From Anas platyrhynchos (Eukaryota; Chordata; Aves; Anseriformes; Anatidae): DNA of 64,000 nt. Each line of letters opens with the position of its first letter. Position 1 is the stretch's first letter. Shown piece by piece: positions 1 through 8,640 of this stretch. The translations under genes were made by a program, and so were the position numbers. The notes under the pieces are model-generated. The model was given only the letters and a program-made list of their open reading frames with translations, was not told where the DNA came from and made no database searches. The stretch covers positions 78,294,501 to 78,358,500 of the forward strand of contig NC_092589.1 of the NCBI RefSeq assembly GCF_047663525.1, read 5' to 3'.

Positions 1-960
1 CGCCCCCTGGGGGGCTTCCTCCTCTCCTTTCCTCTCTTCCCTCCCGCAGGAGGAGCAGCCCCGCGCAGCCAGCACCAGAACAAAGAGCCGCAGCAGCCCC
101 ACCGACGTGGCTCGGGAAGACCTCGGGGGGCTTCGTGCCCCACAGGGGGGTCGGAGGAGGGATGGGGACGGCGACAGGCTGGGGATGGGGGCTGCGGGAG
201 CAGCCAGGCCCCATCCCAGACCGAGAGCCGGGGGGGGTCACACAGCCCCCGAGCATCCTCCAGCAAAACCCGAAGGCGAGGGAAAGGCGGCGGGGGGCGA
301 CCGGGGCCGCTTCTTTCCCCGTCGGGGCTCTGCAAAGTTTAACCTGGGGAGGCAGCAGCCCTTGTGGGAGGGGGTTGTTGGTTATGTACAGCCCCCCCCG
401 TCCCTGCTCTGCTGTGCCGAGCCGGAGCCGCGATGCACGGCCCTGGGGACACGCAGCCGCCTCCCGCCTTCGGCCTCCGTCGGAGGGAGCGAGCCGAGGG
501 CGCCGGGCTTTTGTTGTCGGCAGCGGAGCTGCAGCAAGAAGGGAGGGGAGGCTCTGCCAGGAGCGGCCGTGCCCGAGCCCAGCTCGCTGCCGCGCACCCC
601 GACATCCACCTGCAGAAAGTGCGCCCTGCGGCCGCTCCGTTTATTTTTTTTTTCCCCTTTCTCTTAAAAAGGAAGGGAAAAAAAAATAATACAAAGAGAG
701 GAGACAAAAGCATCTCCCGCACACACAGCCCGGCCGGCCTACCCTCCCGGGCAGCACACCCGAGCCAGCCGCTGCCCTCCGCTCCCCGGGGCAGGAGCAT
801 CCCTGCGGGCGCTGCCCCGAGCCCGCCCCGGCGCCCATCCCCGCGGCCTCGGGCCTGCCCCCGGCTCCTGGAAGGGGCTATCCCGCCGGGAGAGGCTCTT
901 CCCGTCCCGGCCAGCCCCTGCTCGCAGCCAGCAGGGCCCTGCTGTCAAAGGCGCAAGGCT
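1..960. other. CpG-rich block beyond the 3' end of POU3F2
   Basis: This GC-rich, CpG-rich sequence is interrupted by a T/A homopolymer-rich stretch at about 640-700. Open frames here are long only because stop codons are scarce in GC-rich DNA, and their translations are low-complexity Pro/Arg/Gly. A strong plus-strand splice-acceptor-like site ends at 49. No gene can be supported. Confidence 0.6.
28..50 (+). promoter_or_regulatory. Splice-acceptor-like site
   Basis: A pyrimidine tract of about 30 nt is followed directly by CCGCAG|G, with the AG at 48-49. It matches a vertebrate 3' splice site well. If real, it would begin an exon of an uncharacterised plus-strand transcript antisense-side of POU3F2. 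Such sites also occur by chance. Confidence 0.25.
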
Positions 961-999
961 CCCTCCGGGCCCCCCGAAGTGTCCTGCAGAGGGCAGAGG

Positions 1000-1240
1000 C
1001 TGCTCGCGTTCCGCAGGCAATCCGGCGGGATATTGACCGAGGGCTTCAAATCCATAGCCAGCTTAAACATTTTACCCGTCAGCACGTCTGCGGTCGCAAA
1101 ACACTTCTTCTTTCTGTCACTTCTCCTCGAAACTATTGATAAGATCATTTAGCTGAATCTGTTCGGGATGAGCGTGATATTGACTAGGAGTTAGGAAAGA
1201 TGATTAAATCTAATAAGCCTCGAAACTATCGCGGAAACCG
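1000..1240. promoter_or_regulatory. Candidate conserved non-coding element
   Basis: This is a non-repetitive, compositionally balanced stretch between two GC-rich blocks. It holds SOX-like (CTATTGAT), GATA-like (GATAAG) and homeodomain-like (GATTAAAT) motifs. The sharp change in texture from the flanking GC-rich sequence is what suggests constraint. Confidence 0.3.
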
Positions 1241-1600
1241 CCGGGGTGGGGGCAGCGGGACTCCGTCCTCCTGGCACCGAGCGAGCCCCGGAGGTCTCAG
1301 CACCCCGCCTGTCCCCGCTCAGGACCCCGCTCCGCTCCCCGGCGCGCCCGCCCCGACGCCGGCACCCCCGCGGCGCAACGCCCGGCTCCGGCCGCTCGCA
1401 GCCGGCCCTGCACGGCCCGGCCCGGCCCGGCCCGGCACGGCTCGGCAAGGCACTGCAAGGCTCGGCAAGGCTCGGCCCGGCAGCACAGTTATCCCTAGGT
1501 ACAGCCACAGCACCGCCCGCCTGCCGCAGCCTGGGCCGCCGGCCCCGCTCCCCGGCTTTCGACAGTGCTCCCCCGTAGGGAAGCTCCGCCTTTCCCCTCT
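1240..1600. other. CpG-rich block with imperfect CGGCC tandem units
   Basis: GC-rich sequence includes a short array of imperfect GGCCC/GGCAC/GGCAA pentamers at about 1408-1482. No coding signal is apparent. Confidence 0.5.
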
Positions 1601-1924
1601 TTTCTTCCCTTCTTTTTAATTTTTTTTTTCTTTTTTTCCATTTTTTAGGAGCCCGATCTTAAATTGTCAAAGGGCAAGGAGCAGAGGAGAGCGGCTCTCT
1701 CCTGGGCCGAGCCTGCAGGCAGAGCATAGGGCTGCGGCCAAGCCGAGGAGCGGGTCTCGGTGCCAGCACCAGGGGCAGGGCCCCCCTGCGCGCCCCAAAA
1801 ACCAAACGCTTGGAGCCCCGCTGCTGCGGTCATCCGCGGGGACACGCAGCGAGCACAGCCCCCGCTGCCCTCCGCCAAAGCCCGGCAAGTCAGGGACGTG
1901 GAACCTCTCGGTATAGGCATAAAA

Positions 1925-1930
1925 TTTATT
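1925..1930 (-). terminator. POU3F2: Candidate poly(A) signal AATAAA (distal)
   Basis: This second exact AATAAA on the minus strand lies about 240 bp beyond the first. Either or both could set the transcript end. The sequence becomes GC-rich and CpG-rich again just beyond it. Confidence 0.35.
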
Positions 1931-2166
1931 CCAAAATTCCATGAGATATAAAGGAACGGCGGCGCTTTACACAGAACTCAGCTCAGTGTATAAGTACTGG
2001 GGCGTTCTCCCTCCAAATTTTAAGAGCTTTGCAAATCTGTGCTATCTTTAAAAATAAAATAAAGATATTTCAATAATTAGAACAAACTATGAAGGTATTG
2101 TGCATTTCTGTTTTATGTAGATAATAAAATATTACTTTAACATAAATATATAAGGATCTCTGCGTT

Positions 2167-2172
2167 TTTATT
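2167..2172 (-). terminator. POU3F2: Candidate poly(A) signal AATAAA (proximal)
   Basis: A canonical AATAAA lies on the minus strand about 3.06 kb past the POU3F2 stop codon, in an AT-rich context with T-rich sequence downstream. It is the first exact AATAAA after the stop that I found. Use of this site is inferred. Confidence 0.4.
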
Positions 2173-2509
2173 TTTCCCCACAAGCACATCCAAATGTACC
2201 AAAACAAAGTATTTTTTTTAAAGAGACTGAACCAAAAAAAATTACATCCCATATAGATTTTGTTCACCTACTCATTTAAAGCTACAGAAAAACAGTTTCC
2301 AGAACCTGTTTGCTTTGAAAGAAATAAATATACATTGAGGCAGGCCACTTAAAAATGATATGAAAATATTTCCCTGGGTAGCATTTAAAAAAAAAAAAAA
2401 AAGAAAAAAAAAAGGAAAAGAAAAATAGACAAAGAAAACATTGAAACTATTTCTGCATTTCAAAGGACAAATATTAAACATATATACATAGTGGTAAGGT
2501 TTGCGTGGT

Positions 2510-2512
<3 letters not shown>

Positions 2513-2548
<36 letters not shown>
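2513..2548 (+). repeat. Poly-T homopolymer, 36 bp
   Basis: This is an uninterrupted run of 36 T. It is the longest homopolymer I counted in the window and falls inside the probable 3' UTR, where the transcript would carry poly-A. Confidence 0.95.
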
Positions 2549-2550
<2 letters not shown>

Positions 2551-2647
2551 TAAACCTATTTGGAGTTTGAGGCTTTTCTCAAACCTTCTCTAGACTCCGT
2601 TTTCTGACCTTACACACATATTAATAAGCGTCTGAAAGTTCATTTCC

Positions 2648-2654
2648 TCCCTTT
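2648..2654 (-). promoter_or_regulatory. Candidate miR-204/211 seed match in the 3' UTR
   Basis: The minus strand reads AAAGGGA, a 7-mer complementary to the miR-204/211 seed. BRN2 has been reported as a miR-211 target in melanoma. Whether this is an orthologous site is not known from the sequence alone. Confidence 0.35.
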
Positions 2655-2874
2655 ACCACTGGATCTGCCCTGATCTGATTCACTTCACTAGGCGCTAGTC
2701 CTCAACACTTTAAATAACAAGCAGCTCAATACACCCAAAAAAAAAAAAAAAAAAGAAAGAAAAAAGAAAAGAGAAAAGCTCGGTGCCCGTATCTTTGTAA
2801 CGATTGTTGGAAAACTAGGAAAAAGGCTACTGCATGTGCCTCTTAGAAATCATCATCTGTCTTGCCAAGAAGAA

Positions 2875-2876
<2 letters not shown>

Positions 2877-2962
<86 letters not shown>

Positions 2963-2964
2963 AA
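2877..2964 (+). repeat. Perfect (GAAA)22 microsatellite
   Basis: Twenty-two uninterrupted GAAA units occupy 88 bp. In the POU3F2 transcript they would read as UUUC repeats. The absence of interruptions implies recent expansion and likely length polymorphism. Confidence 0.95.
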
Positions 2965-3164
2965 ACCAAATGTCACAGGCGCTTTAAAAGACAATGAGAA
3001 ACGTAGTCTAAAGCCTTAGCTACTGAATGCAATATTTATATGATTCTCTGCAAGAGAACGCTTCCGTGTTTTTTTCTCCATAATTGTCCAACACTCACCT
3101 AAGTAAACTTTTAGCTTATAAAAATGTTTTGCCTATATAGCACCCATTCGTGCTGACTAAATGA

Positions 3165-3171
3165 TCCCTTT
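3165..3171 (-). promoter_or_regulatory. Second candidate miR-204/211 seed match
   Basis: This is another minus-strand AAAGGGA, about 520 nt nearer the stop codon than the first, inside a non-repetitive, conserved-looking part of the 3' UTR. Confidence 0.35.
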
Positions 3172-3354
3172 ATGAATTTATAACTATCATAGTTTAAAGT
3201 TCCTCTAATGTATATGTATGGCTGTGCGTGTGCATAAGTACATAAACACAGAGGCACACGCGCACACATACATAGGCTGCTCCGAGTTCCCACTCCTATG
3301 CTTCTCTTCAGAGCTTTTTGTTTTGTTTGTTTTGTTTTGCTTTCCCCGTGGGTT

Positions 3355-3420
3355 TCCCTCTCTCTCTCTCCCTCTCTCTCTCTCTTTTTTTTTTTTTCTT
3401 TTTTCCTTTTTTTTCTTTCT
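3355..3420 (+). repeat. CT microsatellite followed by a T-rich tract
   Basis: About 30 bp of mostly CT dinucleotides run into T runs broken by single C residues. Confidence 0.9.
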
Positions 3421-4139
3421 GGAAAGTTAACCGTTTCCCATCAGGGTAATGCCACGAAATGCACTTTAAAACTGTTATCGGGGAGGGGGGCGGGTTGGGA
3501 GGGAGGGGGGGGAAGACGAATTGAAAATGGCATTTCTTTCCACTTCACTTCATTCCCCAGTGAAAGACACGAGGCTGCCCGAGTTAAACTGGTCTTTTCG
3601 TCCAATAAATTACTCCGCAACCCGACCGGAGGAGGTGGCGGTGGTGGAGGTGGAGGGGGGGGGGGTGGCTGGGGATGAACAGAAAAATAAAGAAGGGGCA
3701 GCGCAGCAAAAAGACGGGCGAGGGGCCGTGGGGACAGGGCCGTGTTCCCACGCGGGTGGGACCCAGACACGCTGCGTGGGCCCCCCCAGCACCGCACCCC
3801 CGTTGCGGGGGCAAGGCTGGGGGGGCTGGCGGCACCCTGCCACCGGGGGAGGCCTAAAGGACCCCCCCTTCCCTCTCCAGGGAGCGCCACTTTCTCCGGG
3901 AAAACTCTGGAAATGAACTGTGTGGTTTCACCTCCCGGAGCTCCTCCACAATGGGCCCTGCTCGCCCCTGCCGCAACAAGCTGGGAGGGCCGAGCAGCTC
4001 TTCCCCCCCCGCCTCGACCCCCGCAAACACTGCCTGAAAATGAAGTTTACTTTGTCGGCTCCCTTCTCCCTTCTCCCAAGTCGCCTCTGAGCGAGCGTCT
4101 GGGAGAGCCAAGCCCCTGGAGAGAGGGAGCTGGCGGTGC

Positions 4140-4250
4140 GCAGATATATATATATATAATATGCATCTTATATATATATTATATATTGCACATATATGTG
4201 TCTGCATGTACGTACAGGCAGGCGTGCGTACGTAGGCACACATACAGATA
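4140..4250 (+). repeat. TA dinucleotide and TGTA/CGTA-rich tract
   Basis: Alternating TA runs at about 4143-4196 pass into purine-pyrimidine alternating sequence with GTACGTAC-type words. This composition is prone to cruciform or Z-DNA formation. Confidence 0.8.
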
Positions 4251-4935
4251 TATGCGCTCTTCCTGCTGCAGCAAAAGGAGAAAATAAGCATTACACATAT
4301 TTAAGAAGACTGGTTTATAACAAAAGTTCACATTATACACATAAAGCAAAGGCTAGAACACAGTAACACATCGTGGACCGGTCACTGGTCGACTAACGCT
4401 CACCGTGGAAAATGCAAGTCATTTTCAAAACTAAGGTGGGAAAGGAAGAAAACAAAATGAATCTGTTTATGTAAACTTCGATTTCCTTGCAGTGCAAATC
4501 GGTACGGTTAAATACTGCCTACATCAAAAGGGATAGCTTCGCTTTTCTCTTCCTTTTCACATACTCATTCCTACAGGGGATCCACAGAAAATAAACACAG
4601 CAGCATGTGCCAACCCCGAGCGACGGTCCGCGATGCCACCTGCCTTTTGTGTCGGGGGGGGGGGGGGGCTCCGGGGGACCCGCGAGGTTGCTGCGCACCC
4701 CCCCTCCCCGTGTCCCCCCCCCCCACCCCCGTCCTCGCCACCCCCAGGGCCACCCCCAGGGCCAGGGCAGGGCGCAAATTTTGGGCCGGCGTGGAGCGGA
4801 GCCCCCTGCTCGCCCCTGCCCTGCCGGCCTGGGCGCGATACTCACTGCGCTGCAGCGCACGGGAAGGTCAAAACACCGCCCCGCACCTGCTGCCGTCTAA
4901 GGGACAGTCCGGTGCAGGTGCTTTGTCTGCTTTGA

Positions 4936-5052
4936 TTCTCTCTCTCTCTCTCTCTCTTTCTCTCTTTCTCTCTCGCTTATTTTTTTTTGTTTTGTTTCGT
5001 TTTGTTATTTTTTTTTTCTTATTTTTTTTTGCGCGTTTTTTTTTTTTTTTTT
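4936..5052 (+). repeat. CT microsatellite and T-rich low-complexity tract
   Basis: CT dinucleotides at about 4936-4974 are followed by T runs with G or A interruptions. It lies about 180-300 nt beyond the POU3F2 stop codon in the transcript. Confidence 0.9.
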
Positions 5053-5118
5053 GAAAGACGGGAGCAAATTAAAAAAAAAATAATAATAAGATAAGGAGGA
5101 CGATCAAAAGTTGGGGGG

Positions 5119-5210
5119 GAGGATGGAGAGGAGGAGGAGAGGAAGAGGAGGAGGAGGAGAGGAGGAGGAGGACGAGGAGGAGGAGAGGAGGAGGAGGAGG
5201 AGCAGGAGGG
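5119..5210. repeat. GGA-rich imperfect trinucleotide tract
   Basis: Imperfect GGA/GAGG repeats of about 90 bp end 22 bp before the POU3F2 stop codon in genomic order. In the mRNA this is therefore a C/U-only-like tract at the very start of the 3' UTR, a plausible polypyrimidine-binding-protein target. Confidence 0.85.
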
Positions 5211-5232
5211 GCCGGGCGCCCCCGCCGCGAGT

Positions 5233-6120
5233 TCACTGCACGGGGGTCTGCACCCCGTGGTGCGGCGGCGTGTCCCTGCTGGCCCCGTACACGTCCTCGG
5301 CGCCCGGCAGCGTCCCTCCCGGGGGCGTCATGCGCTTCTCTTTCTGTCTCCTGTTACAAAACCACACTCTCACCACCTCCTTCTCCAGCTGTAGGCTGTC
5401 CGCCAGCGAGGTGATCTCCTGGGCCGAGGGCTTGGGGCACTTGAGGAAGTGGCTCTCCAGCGCGCCCTTGACGCTCACCTCGATGGAGGTGCGCTTTTTC
5501 CGCTTGCGGCCCTGCGCCGCGATCTTGTCTATGCTGGTGGGGCTGCCCGAGGAGGAGTCCGCCTCCTCCAACCACTTGTTCAACAAAGGCTTCAGCTTGC
5601 ACATGTTCTTGAAGCTCAGCTGCAGGGCCTCGAAGCGGCAGATGGTGGTCTGCGAGAAGACGTTGCCGTACAGCGTGCCCAGCGCCAGCCCCACGTCCGC
5701 TTGGGTAAATCCCAGCTTTATCCGCCGCTGCTTGAACTGCTTGGCGAACTGCTCCAGGTCGTCCGACGTCGGCGTGTCCTCGTCCGAGTGCGCCTCGTGG
5801 TGCGGCGCCCCGGGGGGCGCGGCGGGCGGCGGCGGCGGCCCGGCGGCGCCCGGGTGCGGGCCGTGGGGCGGCGGCGGCGGCGGCGGGGGCGGCCCCCCGT
5901 GCTCGGCGCCGTGGTGCGGCGGCCCGGGGGGCCCGGGGGGCGGCCCGGGGGGCTCGTCGTGCGCGTCGCGGAGCCCGTGGTGGTGCAGGGCGGGCTGCGC
6001 GGCGCCCAGCATGCCGTTGACGGTGAAGCCGGGCGGCTGCGAGTACAGCAGCCCCGCCGCCTGCCCGCCGTTGGCCGCGGCCATGCCGGGCGGCAGGTGC
6101 GCCGCGCCGCCCGCCCGCCA

Positions 6121-6156
<36 letters not shown>

Positions 6157-6624
6157 GGCCGCCGCGTGGTGCCCGGCGCCGCCGCCGCCGCCGCCGCCGT
6201 GGTGCACCAGGTGCGGCGCCCGGCCCGGCGGCGGGTGCTGCGGCGGCGGCGGCGGCGGCTGCAGCTCGTCGCCGCGCCCGCCCGGCTGCACCACGGCCGG
6301 CTTGATGTCGGGCTGGCCCAGCGCGCCCGCCGCCCACGGCGCCTCGCCGCCGCCGCCGCCGCCTCCCCCGCCGCCTCCGCCGGGGCCGCCGCCGCCGCCG
6401 CCCCCGCCGCCGGGCCCGCCGGGGCCGCCGTGGGACAGCGCGGCGATCCACTGGTGAGCGTGGCTCAGCGGGTGCCCGTTGCTCTGCAGCGCGTAGTCCG
6501 CCTGCACCAGCGCGCCCGCGTCGCGGTAGCCGCCGCCGGGCTGCATGCCGCCGGGCGGCTCGGCGTGCACCATGGGCGAGCCGGAGGCGAGCAGGCTGTA
6601 GTGGTTGGAGGCTGCGGTCGCCAT
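5233..6624 (-). CDS. POU3F2: POU class 3 homeobox 2 transcription factor (Brn-2), intronless, 463 aa
   Basis: This is a sequence-specific nuclear activator of neural progenitor, neuronal, neuroendocrine and melanocyte-lineage genes that binds octamer-like DNA. The frame is uninterrupted from ATG (6624-6622) to TGA (5235-5233). Residues 1-10 ([10 protein letters not shown]) and the tail [12 protein letters not shown]...QTPVQ match POU3F2 rather than POU3F1, F3 or F4. Low-complexity activation segments follow: poly-Gly about 72-93, a Pro run 123-128, 15 alanines at 154-168 and Pro/His-rich 225-270. The POU-specific domain is about 282-356 ([20 protein letters not shown] onward), the linker about 357-372, and the POU homeodomain about 373-431, with basic RKRKKR and recognition-helix motif [15 protein letters not shown]. 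All DNA-contact signatures look intact. The protein is slightly longer than human POU3F2 (about 443 aa), and the mammalian poly-Gln tract is absent. The frame stays open upstream to an ATG at 7179-7177, but family conservation supports the chosen start. Identity is near certain; homopolymer lengths could carry sequencing error. Confidence 0.97.
6121..6165 (-). repeat. Poly-alanine codon run (15 GCG/GCC codons) in POU3F2
   Basis: Forty-five bases of nearly pure GCG codons, with one GCC near the 5' end, encode 15 alanines. Such runs are prone to expansion, and lengthened poly-Ala tracts in other transcription factors (HOXD13, PHOX2B, ARX) are harmful. The mixed-codon end may slow slippage slightly. 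Confidence 0.9.
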
Positions 6625-7100
6625 GACTCGCCGCGCCGCACTGAGCGCGCCGGGGACAGGCGCCGCGCATTTGACAGCTACTTTTGCGCCTCGGGCGCCG
6701 CGCGGCGCCCGCGCCCCCCCGGCCCGCGCGGCGGCGGGGCCCACTGCGAAGGCACGCGCGGCCGCCCCGCCCCGCCGCCGCCGCCCATTGGCCGCGCGCC
6801 GCCTGACGGACGCGGGCGCCCCTGGCAACCGCCGCCGCCGCGCGGCCCCATTGGCCCCGCCGCGCCGCCGGGGCCCGCCCCCGCCACGCCCCCCGCCCGC
6901 CCCCCGCCCGCCCGGCGCTGAGGGGGAACGGGGGCGGCGGCGGGGCCGGGCCCGGAGCGAGAGGCGGGCGGGCGGGCAGGGGGGGGGGGGGGGCGAGGGG
7001 TGAGGAGCTCCGCGCCCCCGCCCCGCCCCGCCCCGCCCCGGGCCCGCCCGGTAACGGCTCCTGTTGCGCGGGCAGCGCCTGGCGAGGCGGAGCGGGGGCA
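6625..7100 (-). promoter_or_regulatory. POU3F2: POU3F2 5' UTR and GC-rich core promoter
   Basis: The sequence directly upstream of the POU3F2 ATG is extremely GC- and CpG-rich. Read on the minus strand it carries two CCAAT boxes (6791-6787 and 6854-6850, 63 bp apart, both within GGCCAATGGG) and a run of CCCCG units at about 7016-7041 that gives consecutive Sp1-type GC boxes. I see no TATA box in this segment. A segment around 6660-6695 containing GCTGTCAAATGCGCGG resembles my memory of the mammalian 5' UTR, which would put the start site near 6690-6760. The start site itself is inferred, not seen. Confidence 0.7.
6964..7000 (+). other. G-quadruplex-prone G-run in the POU3F2 promoter
   Basis: Three GGGC repeats run into a stretch of about 15 consecutive G on the plus strand, which is the template strand for POU3F2. 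At least four G-tracts of three or more lie within short loops, which satisfies the usual quadruplex pattern. Its place between the GC-box array and the CCAAT boxes would allow an effect on transcription. That role is inference. Confidence 0.55.
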
Positions 7101-7640
7101 GCGGGTCCCGGCCCCGCTCCCCGTCCCCATCCCGGTGCCGGCGGTGTGAGGGAGGCAGCCGTGAGCCGCCCCCCTCCATCCCCGCTCCATCCCCGGGGCT
7201 TTATCCCCGTGCGGCGTCTCGGTGCGCTGCGGCCCCCGGGCACGCTCCGGGCTGCCCGCCCTGCCTGGTGCCTCCGCCACCGCCACGAGCACCTCGCGGG
7301 GGTCCCCGGACACCCCCCGGGGTCGGGAGAGGGGAAAAGGGGTGAGGGGGAAGCGGCCGAGCCCCCCCGGAGCCGGGCTCCCGGCGCTGGCCGCGGGGGG
7401 CGGCTCGGCAGCTCCGCGCTCCTCGCCGGGGCGCGTTTAATGCACCTTTTGTGAGCCGGGGGCGGTTTGATCTCTGCCTCCCTTTTAACCTTGCCCTGTG
7501 AAGCAGGCGAGCCCGCACTCCCCGTGTGGCTCTCGCCAGCCCGCTGCTCCTCCGAGGAAGGCTGCCTCGGCGGCCAGACCCGAGGCATGAATGAAACTTC
7601 AACTTTAAGGGCCTGCGGAGAGACAAAACTGAGGCCGGGG
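7100..7640. other. GC-rich proximal upstream region of POU3F2
   Basis: This continues the CpG island and then fades into mixed sequence at about 7440-7640. An open frame continuing from the POU3F2 frame reaches an ATG at 7179-7177, but its translation is low-complexity Arg/Ala/Pro. Proximal regulatory sequence is likely; no separate gene is seen. Confidence 0.5.
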
Positions 7641-7657
7641 CTTCACAAGTGATTGCT

Positions 7658-7701
7658 TTTTTTTTTTTTTTTTTTTGTTTCTTAAAAAAAAAAAAAAAAA
7701 T
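7658..7701 (+). repeat. Adjacent poly-T and poly-A runs
   Basis: About 19 T are followed by GTTTCTT and then about 17 A. This makes a near-inverted repeat able to fold into an A-T hairpin. Confidence 0.85.
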
Positions 7702-7714
7702 CCAATCTACACAA

Positions 7715-7880
7715 AGAGGCAGCTGGCTGCTTTAATGAAAACTGCTTAAAGCTGCAAGAACCGCAGCCTCAGGGATGTATTTATAAGATGACTCAAAAGC
7801 TACACTTTCAAGTTGCTTCTCCTCGGGGTAGATATAACAAACACATTTAACTAAGAAATCTAAACAAAAAGGACAGAAAT
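7715..7880. promoter_or_regulatory. Candidate upstream regulatory element with a TATA-like motif
   Basis: This is a complex, non-repetitive AT-rich block about 1.1-1.25 kb upstream of the POU3F2 ATG. On the minus strand it has TATAAATA at 7785-7778. It could be a distal conserved element, or an alternative upstream promoter starting near 7750. Neither reading is proven. Confidence 0.3.
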
Positions 7881-7988
7881 TGATAACTTTGATTGCACGA
7901 GCTCACATTACCCATTGAAATTAAAATCCGCCGTCCAAATAGATTTCCCCACCTATCTCGAGACGGAGGAAAATCTCCCCGCACGTAC

Positions 7989-7989
7989 A

Positions 7990-8021
<32 letters not shown>

Positions 8022-8022
8022 C
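7989..8022 (+). repeat. TA dinucleotide run with a CA tail
   Basis: Alternating TA for about 18-20 bp is followed by CACACA. It is a short microsatellite. Confidence 0.8.
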
Positions 8023-8149
8023 TGCACGCTCACATACGGAATATCAGCTGTATTTTTTGCCCCGCTAGAATACCGGTTATCCCAGAAGATAGAAAGGTGT
8101 GGAATTAAAAAAAAAAAAAAAAGAAAAAAGAAAAGAAAAAAAAAAGTTC

Positions 8150-8640
8150 CCGCAAAGTTTGCACGAAGGCTCATTTCCAGCATTCCCCGCAACTCTATTC
8201 TTCCGGCCACTTCATTCACCCGAGACTCTTCTATTTTATCTGCATTGCTGTTTAAACTGGTAGGGTATAATGCTCTAAGTTCGGCATTTGAAATTAAATT
8301 ATTTGAATTCACGGATATTAATCTTTTCCCTTCATCCTCCAGTTCTGAATCTTGTCATTAAAAATGATCCACCCTTTGTAGTCCGCAAGTGAATATTTTA
8401 TAGACAGGCACCGCTATGAAGACTTCTAACACAACGTCAACCAGTCAGACTTGGCTGGTGCAGGGATTACTTTGAGTAATTTATCAAAGGAAGGCTGCGA
8501 AATTTTGAGTGGAGAATATGAGGCCTTGGGGGGAAAAAGAAGCAGAAGAAGCAGGAGGGGAGGGAAAAGAAAAAAAAAAAAAGACAAATTCCATCAGTCT
8601 ACGAGATAAATTCTGGCTGGAGTTAATGCGGCTTGTTTAT
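8150..8640. other. Upstream AT-rich segment with conserved-looking motifs
   Basis: Mostly non-repetitive sequence with homeodomain-like (AAATTAAATTA) and TCF/LEF-like (ATCAAAG at about 8484) words and a poly-A-rich patch near 8570. No coding frame is convincing. It may contain enhancer sequence. Confidence 0.3.

Larger units (their letters stand above)
2150..5232 (-). other. POU3F2: Probable POU3F2 3' UTR
   Basis: This sequence follows the POU3F2 stop codon. Its extent is inferred from the first canonical AATAAA signals on the minus strand (2172-2167, then 1930-1925) and from the roughly 3-kb 3' UTR I recall for mammalian POU3F2. It mixes complex, conserved-looking stretches (about 4280-4530 and 2980-3200) with simple repeats: a GGA-rich tract just after the stop, CT tracts, TA/CA runs, a perfect GAAA array and a 36-nt T run. 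No open frame inside it looks protein-coding. The 3' end is uncertain. Confidence 0.5.
5100..7460. other. CpG island spanning the POU3F2 coding region and promoter
   Basis: Dense CG dinucleotides run from the coding region through the promoter, including long CCG/CGC runs. This is typical of bird and mammal developmental transcription-factor genes and usually corresponds to an unmethylated Polycomb/Trithorax domain. The chromatin statement is knowledge of the class, not visible here. Confidence 0.85.

Noticed and set aside
107..1152. Several 150-260-codon frames in the left CpG-rich block
   Set aside because: Overlapping frames on both strands with Pro/Arg/Gly bias and no domain; expected from few stop codons in GC-rich sequence.
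2384..2424. A-rich stretch considered as a retroposon tail
   Set aside because: No element body or target-site duplication was visible next to it; it reads as simple low complexity.
5111..6457. Long plus-strand open frame (448 codons) antisense to POU3F2
   Set aside because: It is a by-product of GC-rich DNA opposite the real gene. The translation is runs of Pro, Gly and Ala, without domain resemblance.
5354..7588. Minus-strand 744-codon frame overlapping POU3F2 in another phase
   Set aside because: The translation is Arg/Ala-rich low complexity. The overlapping frame encodes intact POU and homeodomains, so this one is a shadow.
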